Assembly: GCA_030248225.1 (NCBI GenBank)
Contig: JASANE010027801.1
Coordinates: 62,001-126,000, forward strand
DNA length: 64,000 bases
Reading direction: 5' to 3'
Source: Trileptium ribeirensis
Taxonomy: Eukaryota; Nematoda; Enoplea; Enoplida; Thoracostomopsidae
The position numbers and the translations under genes are program-made. Below the pieces are notes generated by a model that searched no databases, was not told the DNA's origin, and was given only the letters and a program-made list of their open reading frames with translations. Numbering within the stretch: the first letter of the stretch is position 1; each line of letters begins with the position of its first letter. Of this stretch, positions 12,242-27,200 are shown piece by piece.

Positions 12242-15200
12242 GTAAGTTACCTAAGGATCAGATTATAGCTGTCCAAGGCCCCTCGGGTCGGCCGGGCGTA
12301 GATGGTCTCTGAAGAGGTAGAGCGGTGGTGATAGAATATCAAAACTTTTAAAAGTTCATAGTTTTGTCTAATTTTGCTACATTTGAGCCAATTTTTCCCA
12401 GTGTTTTCTGAATGGTTCCCAATTTTTGGCAATTTGGACTGATTTTCCCCAGATTTTGACCAATTTTTTGCAATGTTGGCAAAATATCCCGAAAATTTTC
12501 GGTGCTGGGTGGGGTTTCAAAGCTTCAGGGGATGGCAAATGTTGCTTATATGGGGTCCGACCCTTATAAAGGGGTTACCACACTATGGAAATCTACGAAC
12601 TAGAGTTTTACATGTGAGTTGCTTTCATGCTGAAATTACATGATCCTGACAAATGCTGCTGAGTAGAATTGCTGTCGGATGAGCAATTCGAGCCGAAAAG
12701 TATAGGTATTACATTTCGGACGGTCTACTGATTACCGAACAAATTGGTACACTACTATGTGATTGAAACGATTTAGGTTTATGCGGAAAATTGAAAAAAA
12801 TTTTACTGATAAGTTGGATTTCATTTTTCTTTATGCCTCCTGTATGTTGCGACACCTCCATTTTCAGTTTTCCATATTTAAACTTGATAAGAGGGGCTAT
12901 AATCTGCTGTATTTCGTTAAAAACTGGTGCAGAATTCTTCTGAAGCTTGAGCGGATGCGAGAAATTTGGGGGACGTGAGATTTTTGGGGGCATATTTAAG
13001 CTGGTATTTTGTTTATAGGGTAAGTATATTTTGGGGTTTTGGTCCCAGATGTTTGGGGGATCATCTTCCCATCATTCCGGAATCTGCACTTATGGTTAAA
13101 AACCGAATATAACTATCCAGAAGTCTCAGAGATTATCAACGATTCGATCATTTTAGTACTGTCCATATTTTTACAGATTAGACATATCCGATCATTTTCA
13201 AAAATATATATCGATCAAATATGTTTGAAACACATGAGTGCTTAAACAGCTATACAGTTCTGCTTTGGAACCTTAGCCGCTCAAAGGCAAATTTGACGGG
13301 TCTTTATAGTTAAAAATAGACTTTTTAGCCTTTATTATTTTTAACATTTATTTTTCGCTTAAAACTTTCGTTTTAGTACTATGGTCACCGCGAAAAGCTG
13401 CGACACGTCAACCGAGAAAATGATCTAGAACTGTTCAATCGTGAAGCGTTACGCCTGGCTCGAGACGTAGCTGACCGTACAGGTTAGTACGGGATTACAT
13501 TACAATTATAGTATATTGTCAATATAAGGTCAAGATTGTTGTTTATGTGTGAATTCTAATACTAACCAGTGAGCGTAAAGTTAATTAAGCGGCACAAATT
13601 TAACCTATAGTCTTATGTAAGAAAATACAAGATATGTCTTCATCTCAAACTATCAAATAGCGCTGGCCCCAACAAGACTGCTTGGATTCAGTTTTCGAGC
13701 TTGGCGGCGAACATATATTGTCATAAAGTCTCATTTTGCCGCAAAAAGGACTGCGTCAATTGAACTTTTTTAAATACAGTATATATACGTGTACAATCAT
13801 GCTCGCAGCTAGAGCACCATCGCCGGACAGCTGGACAAATTTCAAGGAGGGCAAAATCTGGTTATATATGAGTAACAAAATGAATGAAAACAGTTCTCCA
13901 TAGCAACGAGGGGGAGGGGTTGCAGCCGGAGTAGTTACGGGTCTTTATACATAAAATATGTATATGTGTAAGTACCATAGGCAAAGAACAGAACGTATAC
14001 CTCACACAAATATCGAAATGAATAATAATATAAGGATTGCATAATAAGGTAATTTTAAATATATACCATAACGAACTAAACGAATATAATGCTATGTTTA
14101 AGAATATTGTGTTCCGTAGGCAACGAACTAACATAATCATAGGCAAATAAGGGTAAGATTTATACGTAATATCCAACAATAGAATGTGTATCATAGTCAA
14201 GGGCCAAATAATATGTATAACATAGTCTAAGATTGGATATATGTCTAGCTAAGAATAGGATATCTGTGTGCTTTATGCAAGGATAAAATATCAGTTCCTA
14301 TGAAATACTACGATGTCTACTTTAGGATAGGACTATACCCGGGTTATAAGCAGCGTTAAACAATTTATCATAAAAAAGTTACATCATAAGTATTGGACGC
14401 AAGAACAGGTTACATATCTTTGGCAACGGTACGTTTATACTGCACTTAAGATCATACATTATAATTGTATACAAATTGTGTATAAGCATATAAGGCATCG
14501 TAACATGCAATAACATCATCTTGCATTTTCACTGCTTAAACCGTGTTAGGCCTATGAATAAACATAGCCATAGAAGTAACGTGTTTTGAATACTTATGAA
14601 ACGACACCACAATATATATGGTGAACTGGACCCCAAGCCTAAAATAGCTACTGGGGTTGTCGATGAAGTGTTAAATGTATTATTATTTCATTTTCTACAG
14701 TATTGCTCCAATTCATTATTAATTTGTCTTAAAATTCTTACGTAAATGTGCTTTATTTCAACGTAGATTGCCGCATAAAAACTGTAGAATTTCCGTGCGT
14801 ATTTGAAACAATTTCGGCTGTGACTTGCATATCAGAAATCTGAGAGAACTGCTCTCTTCAGCAGATTCGACAGCTCTGTTCAGTCGATTCAGTATACATT
14901 TCCACTAGGAACGAAAGAGACATAATCGCGATGTTGTGCATATTTTGCTTGGGTTGTATCTTTTAACCATGTCTCATTAGCTGAACCTAATAATAGAACC
15001 AAAGTGGTAGCCTGGGTATCGGTCAACGACATGTATTGCGGAATGGTACATGGAATACCTATATGTTTTTAGAAGTAGTGTAGCTAATTTATTGCCTCCT
15101 CCAGTCCGGCAGCTATTGCTGCTCTTCTATCTAAATATGTGTTATAGGAACATTAATGGCTGGAAATATATGCAACAGTGCCGTTTATGATCAAAATCCA

Positions 15201-18200
15201 AATGATCCGAAAAACATTGAAGCTGCTCGTCAAATATTTAAGGTTAGCATTCTAACTTTAACTTCTGTAAGTTTTGCAGCTGTGGAACATAAAACCGACA
15301 CGCTGCGTTTTGTCATGGCTGTTAATTTGTTATATTACGTTTTTCTTATGTTACTTCATTATTTGGAACATATTCGCTAAAATGCGAAAAGAACTTAGAA
15401 CTACACTACCAATAAAGTCCTGCAAATTTAAAAACAATCACGCGCAAAAGACGGATTTACCAAGCGCATGTCATATTTCAGAGTTGGACATCATATCGTT
15501 AGGGAAAAATCGCTTAGGGCGTGGGTTGAGGGGAGCTCTCCGAGTTAGACTTAGGCTTAGTATAAGCATTATATAACATACAAGTTTAGGCTAAGACTAG
15601 GATTCGGTATATCGAGAAGTTGTTAACATTCATTTAATTTATGCCCCTAAACGTTAAATTGGTCGCTTTCTATACAGACATGGTGCACACTTGCCGTAAA
15701 GCATTCATCGGATCAAATCTAGTTGTGAACGAAACGGGTGGTTGGCGAAAAATTATTCCCTCAAATGTTGATAAATTTATTAAGTACAGGTATGGTATAG
15801 TACCTAGTACTTAAAAGTATTCGTTACTCGCCTATTTGAATTTGTGCCTGAGTATGTAAGCCACTGTTATGAATAGAGTACCGCTCTGGCCAATTGACTA
15901 CAACTTAAGTAAACTTGATAGGACAGAATGTGATGTTTTCATGAATGGCTCTTTATGGTTCATTAATATTTAATATAGCCACCTGAGGTTGTAACAACAG
16001 TCCTTATAAACATCTATTATTTATTCTGATTAATATTTAATGGAGCTCGTTTGGACTGAACTCAGATTTTGACCCTGTTTCATATTCTATTGCTAGATTA
16101 AATCTCACGGATAATTTACTGAAGCCACCTCAAGATTTTGTTTACTCGTCCATGGGGGGTTCCAGCACACAGCGCGGATATCTATTCGGGCTTAGGAATT
16201 TCTCGTATTTTTGCACAGATCACTAAGGTATCAGTATTAGCATGACTATGTGCTATTTCATTTCACTGTTTATGAACTCCAAGATTCGCCAGTAAATATA
16301 AGGTAAACCTATAAGGCTCAAAGTGATGTGTCCAAAGCCTCAGACAAGCTTCAGAGTGATGTGTGCATTGCCGTAGCCAGTCTTTAAAGTGATGTATCTA
16401 TAGCCTTAGCCAAACTTCAAATTGATGTGTCCATTGCCATAGCCAAGCTTCTAAGTGACGTGTCCATTGCCTTAGCCAAGCTTCAATGCGATGCCTACAT
16501 AGCCTTAGCCAAGCTTCAAAGTGGTGTGTCCATAGCCTTAGCCAATCTTCAAAGTGGTGTGTCCATAGTCTTAGCCAAACCTTAAATTGATGTGTTCATT
16601 GCAATAGCCAAGACTCAAAGTAATTTGTCCATTGCCTTAGCCAAGCTTCAAAGTGATGCGTACATAGCATTAGCTAAGCTTGAAAGTGGTGTGTCCATAG
16701 CCGTAGCCAAGCTTCAAAGTGACATGTCCATGGCCCTACCCAATCTTCATAGTGATGTGACCATTGCCTTGCTGCAAAGTATTAATATGTCCGTAGCCTT
16801 AGTCAAGCTTCAAATTGATGTGTTCATTGCCATATCCAAGCTTCAAAGTGACGTGTCCATTACCTTAGTCAAGCTTCAAAGTGATGCGTACATACCCTTA
16901 TCCAAGCTTTAAAGTAATGTGTCCATCGCCCTAGCCAAGCTTCAGAGTGATGTATGTACTGCCTTGCGCAAGCTTCATATTTGATATTTTTCTGAATTGA
17001 AATGCTGCCCTTAGCTGCAGGACTGGAAACACATAGAGAATGGGAAGCGTGACAACCTAAAATATGTCTGATGGACATTCATCCAGGTTGCCTCCCCCGC
17101 ACAGATCTGCCTTATTGATCAAGCATGGATATATATAAAATTAATATAAACTAAATATACACACAAGTACAACGGCTCAAAATTCCTATTTTGCCTTGTC
17201 CACAATGATTTTTCGCTTTACGACCTTGCCTCAGTGAGAAGTCTGCAATATTAATACAATGTTATGGATATAGGACCTTTAAGATCCATAAGGCAATCTT
17301 GTCGTGTGATATGATTTGACCATGTTTAGTCATCACTTCATACCATTTGAAATATATATGTGCACTTCTGCTATATTATTTCACCGCTGCGCATTTTGGG
17401 CGCTCAATATACTTGTAACACATACCACAACCCTACCTTGTTATATGATTGATCAGTGCTGAGTTCATTTGTCACTTCATACCGTTTGAAATATAGTCTC
17501 AACATTTTTACGACGGCTGCTGCTAGACTAAATATATAAATAAGTGTCGAGCTAAACTATGAGCATTTCACTTAGTAACGAAAAATACTTAATGCCACCA
17601 AACACTATTAGGATTGTTCATAGATTACGAATTCAGATCGATAATGGTTGGTATAGTATTCAAGTATGTTTTCTAAATTGATTATCACTTACCATTTCAG
17701 GAACAAGTGATATGGGCAGCACAAGGTGGCGCGGATTTTCTTATTGCAGAAACATATGGAACTATTGGCGAAGCGAAATTGGCACTGGAAACGGCTTTGC
17801 AATATTGCAATGGTAATCTGTGTTTTTGTAAATAATATAATAGAAGGTATGATTAAGATTTGGAAATTGCTATCCTGCGAGTATAATAATCACGAATGAA
17901 TATTTCTACATTCCTATTGATGGAAGATGCCTGGAATAAGTCTATTTAGTAGACTGTTTATTCAGCTCGAACATAAATGCTCTGATAATACTTAATTTTT
18001 TACTATGAATCAAGACTGAAAAATTAATAAGTTTTTGCTAATATATCACATATCGAATACAGGCTTTAAAAATATCTTTTATTGCAATTAAATGGTGTGG
18101 CAAGAAATACGTACTTGACTCACACCTCCAACGAGATAGAAAAGGCCCAAGAAGGAGCTGCAGATCCAGGGTTTTCACTGATGGTGCACCAATGATGCAA

Positions 18201-21200
18201 CGAACCATCACAATTATGCCCGGTTTGTGAAAATGTTCTAATGTCGCTAAGTTATAACATGCACCACATTTATTTTATATATCATGACATCAGCGATAAT
18301 GATTGAGGCCTTGGATAGCGACCAAATTCACGAAAATCGTGCTACCTCAAGCTGAACGTCTACAAGCCTGCTCGAGTACTCTCCTTGAAAGATGCGCCAG
18401 GACGTGTAACTTCGTTCTAGATTGAAGACATGATAAAATTATACCTCCTTTAAGGCCTAAGCCTAGGCTAATAGCTGGTAGTATTGATGCATACATAAGT
18501 GAAAATGGTATCAGCAGTACAAGTACACTATTCAAAATAAGAATTTATGTTTGAACAACCCTCATTTATATGGATTTATCCACTGCTGACTTCAAATAGT
18601 ACATATATACTATAATTGAAACAGTCGAAATAATGCATTATTCACAGAGAAGTGCGTGCACGAATTGCACACCATAAGCTATTGCAGTGACCATGTTGTA
18701 AGGAAACACTATTGTCACGGCGTTAAGCGTCCAAGCTTGCTATATACCTGGTAATATTAAGAGTACAAAAACCTTAACGTTTTATCGCATTATCTTCTAA
18801 TTAAATATTTAAGGTAAAAACGGCTCATATTACAAAAAATTTCAACTTTTTACTCGAAAATATTTCGCTATTTGCAAATCTAACATTATATTCCTATATG
18901 ATAATCCGGTCTGCAGCTGTACTATGCATTCTTAAACCTTGTATGGAACATATCATCGGTACATGGACATAATGAATTCGGCCAATAACGTTAACTTCAA
19001 ATATAAGAAAAATGTCTCCCCAATTTCTTTCATAATTTTACTCAATTATTCCTGAAAAATTTCATAAATTTGCTCATCAATCGCCTGAGGAGGAGGGCCT
19101 TGCGAGTGCGGAGCCTCAGCGAAGGAATATTGTTTAGGGCTTCTGATTCTTACTGCAACCCTCCTACCCCCAGTGGCCACCTATGCTTTATATGTAAAGA
19201 CAATAACACATTGAAGCCTTATTTCCAATTAGCATTGGGTCTTTAGTGCACTGAATTCAAGGAAATACACAATCTTTTTATTTAAAGTGCACTGATTTAT
19301 AAAAACGAAGCAATACCCACTATATATATCCTAATTTATAGCAACGATACAGTACCCTAGCTTTGCCTTTTCTGTCTATGCCCACGCTAAAGGCGCAACT
19401 CCGACGATCGAAACGAATTTGTAGTGATTTCTGATTTATTGCGGCAGTAGTTAATATAGTAGTAATTTTATTTCATGGCTCAGATACTAAGATCTCGGAT
19501 TCGGGTTTTACATTTTATTTTTCCAAACATCATTAAAGTTAAATGTTTCAGAGTAGTTGGAAAATAGCTCACAGTGACGCATGGTATTGTAATTAGGGGA
19601 GAGAACGTATCAATATGCCAACTGTTTGGCTGACGACTGCGTTTACAGCTCGCATAGATATTAAAGTTTACACATTTTGCATACATCCACGAGTTAAAGA
19701 TTATAAGTGTAAATAGCCTTTTATTTTTTCACGATAAAATTCTTTGTCAATCGTCTGTAGTCTTCAATTGTTTGTGTATAGAAAAAGACTGCTGTAATAT
19801 ATAAACTTGGAATGTTCGCATCCATAATGTTCAAATTTCCACATTAAAAGCATTCTAATCTCTAAATCTAATTAAGTATTTATCTGAGTCCAAAAACTAT
19901 TCTCGACGCAAGCCTAAGCTGTAAACCTGACATTAAATTCAAAGAATTGGAAACATTTAATTTTGGTTAAGGCAATATTTCACCACGATACGCTTTTAAT
20001 TTTTCTCGGTTTAGTATATACCTATAACGCTCAAAAAACTGAACTGACGTTTCTGACCCAGCGGTGTCAGCCGAGCATTTGGTAGTATCGATTTGACTTT
20101 AAATGTTAATTTTTATTAACGTACGAAACTTTTTAGAATGAAAACCCTATCTATGCGGTTCGCTCAGGCGATGAATTTTATGCAGGTGACAATTTATGTA
20201 TTGATTGCGTTGCAATCTTCATCGTATGTATTTTTATCTACATACCAACCCATATTTTACATTTAATTTGATAAAGGGTGAAATAGTTTATGTTAACACA
20301 AATATACTTTAAAGAACTGTTGTATATTATAAATGCCTAGTAATTCCGAATATTACATTTAATTTAGGAAAACAGTTCCTGCCAGCGGCCCATATGAAAT
20401 TTTAGGCAGATCAGTACAAAATATTTGAGAAATTATTGGAAGATTTCCCTATTTAATCGATAACAAGATCCTTAATTGTATATGTAAGAAAATTATTTCT
20501 AACACATTGTCATCTGTGTATTGAAAATACGTTTATTTTTATTCATATATAACATTTGTTGCATAGAATATTATGCCGCATTTAATGGGTTAAGAGTATG
20601 CTAGCGGCCAAGTTCTCCCATTTAGTAAAATGTCAGAGTTGATAGTCGTACAGATATTGTTTTGTATAAGCACCGTTGAGATGAGACTAACGCTGAACTA
20701 GCTGTGAAATATATATATATTTCAACTATTTTTCGTTCATCTTAACTTAATATTTTTTTGCAAATTTGTATGGCTTAGTACTAGGGACGGAAAATAATTT
20801 ATTGAGCACTACCGGTGCACTTTTTAATGGACTAATTCACGAAATTACACCATTTTAGTTCCAAACCAATAACTTTATAGAAAATCCGGACAACCCAAAA
20901 TAGTATTTTGTAGCAACCCGGATTGTGCCATTTACTACTGTTGTCTATTTTCAAACTAAAAGTGCGACGCCGGCGGTTCAAATGACTTTCCATTGTTTTC
21001 TGAATGGTATCATGTGGCGGTAATATATAGTTTTTATTACAAGGTTAGGTTTCACAAGCTATTATATATGCCCTGTTTGCTTTTACTTTTTTAAATTTTA
21101 AAATAACAGTCAAAGTCTGACTTTCACTGCAGTTGAAACTTCGCCGACCGAGGAGCTTCTGTATTTTCCTATACATATATATGCCAAAAATTTGTTCATT

Positions 21201-24200
21201 GGTCAAAAGTTAGCTCTGTTCTGATCTAAAATGATTCAAGCTTCAGCCGGATTGGTACGTGCTGTTTCTGTGCAGGACTTGGTTCTTGCACATACATATA
21301 GAAATATTCTAAATATGAAATTTAATACTAAATATAATTACGATTATAAATAAAGTTAACGTAAGATTTGCAAACTTAGGCGTATACTCTAAAATGCAAC
21401 AGACATTCTTCCAGTATTTGTATTCCCATGTTGGGCGGCGCGAATATGAATGGAAAACTACAAATCTTTACTAAAGCAAATAATGTGTATGAAGGTTCAA
21501 GACATCGACGTATAGGTCACCACGTTGACTGAATGAAACTAAACCACAAATAATTAGTTCTTGCTTATATAAATACACTTCAGTCCAATCTATTTTGCAC
21601 ATGCCGCTCAAACCAAACCTTGATAAATTTCTGTTCTCCACAAGATTGTCCCAAATAAGTGTTAACAATGGTCAGCCACAAGTGATATAGTAAAAGTGTG
21701 TGTATCATAATGAATGAATCAACTATTATCTCAGAATGTATATCTTAGAATTAAGAGCGTATCGCTTAAATTTGAAGAGACTAATTCATACGGGATTAGC
21801 TGTCATGAACCAAATTATCACACACTCTCACTTGATGTCCTATTGCCCTTTCTTAAAGCCTCATACTTTCTTATATGAAATACTGTTTAGATTAGAGAAT
21901 CATCTCGTTACTGACGTTACTTATAATATACGAAATACATATTGTTTATTTGTGATTATCACATCATTTGCTTGTAATTTCTGCTGAGGATACAGCCTCC
22001 AACAACCGGAATTTATAGAAAAACATCCACTGTGATAACAAGAGGGCTATGTATATACTCCCAGCAGGTTTATATAACATACATCTCGATAAATAAATTA
22101 CTAACTGCAACATAGCATGCATGTGTTTACACTAGTTCATGGCATGATACTTCAAGGACGCTTTTATATTGTAAACGGAAATGGAAACAAACTTAAAATT
22201 GGGAAGAGAACAATTTTATTAAAATCTATATCTGATATAACGGAATGTAAGAAAAAATAATTTAGAAAATTTAATTATCGTATCAATTTATATCTAAATT
22301 AAATTTGCTCTAATACATCGCTAGGAGTAATGTATGATTCGACGTGCAGTTAAGTCATAGGTGCCGATAGTAGGTACAGGAAGGTTTACCCGCTAAAAGT
22401 CGGACCCCCAAGTCAAATCTGTACACACCCCCAGCCCCCCATTCGTGCCGCATGGAACGTTTGAAAGCAAAATGACAAAAATTTTGAATTCCTAAAATTT
22501 CTATGATTTGTTTTCTCTGCTGACCATCTACACCCCCAAGCTGGCGGACTTCGACACCTATGAGCTAAACATATTTTTATAAAAAAACAATAGAATAAAA
22601 ATGCACAGAGGAACAACTAAAGATTTCATTATATATGCGTCCAAATTTATGGACGCCCTATCGTGCATGCCGATGCCGACACATATCGTGAAACACATAT
22701 AAAAATCATTCGGTAGAAAGTGGACAACAAACTAATGCACGTATTATATGCTGCTCTAATGTCCTCTCAGCTTTTCGGCAAAGCAATTTATTCGCATTAC
22801 AAAATAAATGAAAGATATCAAAAGTTATTATAAGGTGAAATCTTTTACAATATATTGATTGCACTATCGCTCTGGAAACTGCCGGTTTTATGCCTAGAAT
22901 ACTTTTGATTGATTACGTCCAAACTTTAATAAAGACATAAAATCTTAGCGGCTTTGATCAAGAATTTTGATAAAAATGCATTATTTTGCGCCATTTTATT
23001 TAAAAATACTACCGGACAAACCATCTACATTATCGAAATTTAAAGGTATTTGCAAGAGTGTATAATGGAGAAGACTGACTCTTTTCGGGAGTTTTAATGA
23101 TAAACCTGTGTTACAAGGTGTGTAATGTATAAACCTATTATAAGTATTGTGACCCATGTAAACTTTAGGGGCTGGACGTTATAACATTAGAAAAACGAAC
23201 AGCTTAGAGCTTTGGGTTGGGTGGCAACCCCCCACTTAGGCTTAGTACAAGGCTCATATAAGGATCATAAGCTTAGGCTAAGACTAAGAATTAGGCTTAG
23301 TATATCGAGAACGGCATGGCATGCATTAGTACTTCGGCCCCTACAGTTGACATAGGCCATTTTTGTCATACACCATCTGTTTTGAACATCGAACTTCCTT
23401 GACATCAGTTTTATCAATAGGGTTGATGATCTAACTTGTACTCCAACAAACTATACCCAAAAGTGAGTGAAGGTTAGTTTAATTTGACCTCCACCAAAAC
23501 TGAACGAGTAAATATTCTTACAACCTGGTGATCTCTAATACTAGCTTACCATTACCACTGGAAAAGCTAAGTGACATAACTTTCCCGTTATTGCATTCCT
23601 TGGTGTTTTTTCACTTCGCAGTCGCACTAGCACACATTTTTAGTAATCAAAATAAAATTAGATATTTTTAGGCTTGCCAATCGTTGTCAATTGTACGCCA
23701 TTCGCTACCGATCTAGCCTCGTTTCCGAAAGAAATTGCCGCATTTCACAATGCTGGAGCAACTGTTGCAGGACTTAACTGCGGGTTTGGACCTGCCACAA
23801 TGCTTGATCCTATTAAGCAAATCCGAAAAGGAACAAAGGTAGATGGAATATACCGAGCACTGTGTAAATAAATAATCTGTATATCGCGTACATAATAATG
23901 CGTCAGAAGATGTTTAGTGCGAGAATAATTGTGGATTATAGCTATTGTAAGAAGGGTAAATGCTTCTACTTTCTCGGAAGGATATGTGTGCAGCAAAGCT
24001 TCCACATGTTGTCTCTATGATTACGTGAACGTAGTATTAACTCGTAGCTCAATAGTGACATTAACATGTGCTCAATTACAGTTGGGACTTTAGTGCACTG
24101 AATTAGAGAAAATATGCTAAATTCTCCAAAATCGACAGCTTTATAGAAAAGAAGCAACACCACTAATATTATTTTGTAGCAAACATGTTGCTCACTAGTA

Positions 24201-27200
24201 TTGCACTTTTACTACTGTTGGCTGTCCCCGCGTCATAGGTGTCGAAGGTCTGTCACCTTAGGGGGTAGATGGTCGACGGGGGTCATCGGTGGAGAGGTTT
24301 TTAAGGGATGCGATCTCCTCCTCCCTCGAAGACCTCCTGAATTTTTGAAAAGTATACACCTATTTGTAGTAATTTTGCTCAAAAGTATTCAGCGCGGGTT
24401 TAAGGGAGTGGGGTCCCAATGGGCGCACCCAGGATTTCGCAAATAGGGGGACAGAATACTATATTTTCGCAGCATGCGTTATACCAACAGTTTCAAAAAT
24501 GTTATGGTCTATTCGCTTAGACCATAACTCTCGGGTTAATTTTAACAAATCTTGCTAATCCGTTTTGAGCGCGTAATTCCTTTTTCGGGGTTATAAGTTA
24601 ACTTTAGTGCATAATAATTGCAATATCCAACGTTAATACACTGTATTATGTCAACAGTACCTTTTCTCCTAATTCTTTGCATTATATCAACTCAAATCGC
24701 CTCGACTTGTCGGCAGCCAGTTTGTCGATAATGTCAGACACAATAACTGCGCGGCCACGATGAGCAGACATTAAAGCAACACCAGTAAGCCGTTCTTCGC
24801 CCATGGTTAAACGCAGGCCTCCGGGCCAATTCCTCGCGGAAGCAGCTGACTCAGCATTGCCCTTTTGTGATAACTGTTCCAAAGAACCTGCGATTGGCAA
24901 AAGTAATTCAACAAATACGACAGCAGCATCATGCTGTTCCTCCCAGCGAATCTCACATAAGGTCTTAAGCCTGATGTGGGAACTGGCTAAAGGGTACATT
25001 GTATCAATTCTTTTAGAATTGTCGTTCCTTGAGCTGATTGTCTGAAGTAGGCCGACGTCATTTTAATGGTACCAAGGGTGTTCCGAATTTCTGCTTGCGC
25101 ACACGATGCCGATAATGGAAGGTTCAGAATGTGGCTAACACAGTGAGTGTACATAGCTAAGGGGTAACGTTGCTTAATTAAAGTTTGTGCACCGTTGAAT
25201 TTACCGCTCATGGCACTTCCCCCGTCGTATCCCTGTCCTCGCAAGTCTTAGGGATTCAAACCAAGATCGGACAGGCACCGAAGGATTGTGTCAGCAATAG
25301 CGCGTCCAGTAACATCTTTTGCGACGACAAAACGAGGAATTCTTCATTGATGTTTCCTTCTTAACGCACAGACAAACTAAGCTGCCCTTGAACAGCTATG
25401 TCGGTAGTTTCGTCCACTAGTACCATTCAAATTTTTCCAGCCAGCTTCGCTGCAAAACACGCTGTTTCGCGGTGGTGTCACTAGGTCGTTGGAAAACATA
25501 GGTTTTCGGAGGGACCCAAGGGTCCAACAAAATTATTCTGCGGTCATTTTCTGTTAGCGCGGATTTCGCTGCAAAAAGGCCTATATCACTACGCAGCGGT
25601 AGTTCTGGAGTGTTCTCTATGGCTCGAGAGATTCTCCGGATGTACCCACATTTGGGATTTTAGGTTGTCGAGCGCCATCGCCACTACTATCACTATCTTT
25701 TCGACCAAAATAACTTGTTATGCGCTTGGACATTTGGATGCCAAATTTGATAAAATTATTTCGCTATCCAGAATTGTAAAATGCCTTCGACTAAATTGTA
25801 ATCGTAATCTCCTGTAAAATATTGAAAATAATATACAATATCCGATGTATTTGGTTTAAGCGAAACACCGATATATATATTTATCATCTATGACAGCGTA
25901 GTCTTTAAACTAGAGCTCCGATTCAACCCAACAGAGTACTTGTCGTAAGACAGTATTATTGAGCACGACAATTGATTATTGACGTAAAATCGGTTTCGAC
26001 AAACTGGTGAATGTGTGTTTATAGAATTGTGACTATGTATAAAAATATTTTTCGGATCAGCTAAGGGGGGGGGGGGAAGGCCGCCCCCTCCTTGGGTGCG
26101 CCTATGGGTCCCACCGTTAGGGGAATAACCCCCACCCCTATCATCACCCATGATCCATTAATGTCGGTATATATCATTCGACAGTTAATGCCTAGCTGTA
26201 TTTACTACATAGCTAGGGTCTCCTATTTAGCATGTTTTATCTTTTTAGGTAGTTGGAATTTCATGGACCGAGGCGCCTCTGTGTGTATTTTCTATATATT
26301 TCTATTATTTAAGGGACCAATTGCATGTTTGCCAGTGCCGTATCGCACAAACAAAGATGCCGTGGCAATGCAAAACTTAAAATTACCTGACGGTAAGCTC
26401 GTACAGACAGTAAATTCGCCAGATAGATTACACGCTGCAAAAACGGCTGAGTCAAAGCAGACTGTTCCAACCTGCCTCAATAAAGTTGTGTCAAATTTTT
26501 GCTCAGTCTGAAATATTTTTTCCACACAGAAAGTGTCTTAGTCTTTGACTCACTAGAGGTATTTGCTCTTAAAAGATCAACATCGACTCAAACCAGGTTT
26601 AGATTTGACTGGTTTACTGAGTTAGGTTTTACCGACTCAATATTCAATTTTGACTCAGCGATCTTGTTGTACGTATGCATACATTTAGGATATAGAATCA
26701 AGTAAAAATATCCCATATCTAATAAACCCTATATCAATGCAAGCATTAAACGCCGAAATTACAAATGCCATTCTTTACGGCGAACATACATAAGAAACAG
26801 ATCAATTTCAATCTAACATTATATAGGTTTGACCGCGCAATGTAGAACTAAACCTACAAATTCCCTACGGTGCACAATCTTGTATTATCCAACAGGTGCG
26901 ACTGTTTTGCTGGCTGCTTCAAATGTTAATGCGTTAGCTACGTATGACATCGCAAAAACTAGTTACAGTGAAGTTTTAATAAGTAGTATGCAGATTGTTG
27001 ACTAACTATATTTAGCTGAGGACAGTAACCATTGTAATACGTGGGAACGGACACAGCACAGGATCAAATTTTCATAGTATCTTCACCAAGTTAAATCATA
27101 TAGTGAATCCAAGACTAATCCAAAATTATCGGAAGCTCTTGAGACCAATTTGCGCCGAACAGATGGTATTACTAAAGGATATAATGCAAAAAATATCGAA

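Larger units (their letters stand above)
24234..26152. mobile_element. MITE-like element split by a hAT insertion
   Basis: The left part, 24234-24418, starts cataggtgtcgaag and follows the reverse complement of the 22356-22562 element (gtagatggtc, then gtggggtccc). The right part, about 26106-26152, continues that alignment (gttaggggaataaccc, then cacccatg). The two halves are separated by the hAT element at 24419-26105. The alignment is by eye and the outer right border is approximate. Confidence 0.55.

Noticed and set aside
15641..15814. Small ORF of 57 codons ([18 protein letters not shown]...) in a BHMT intron
   Set aside because: It looks mildly protein-like and has acceptor and donor consensus at 15677 and 15790, but the 112-base exon would break the BHMT frame (flanking exons are phase 0), and no family is recognised.
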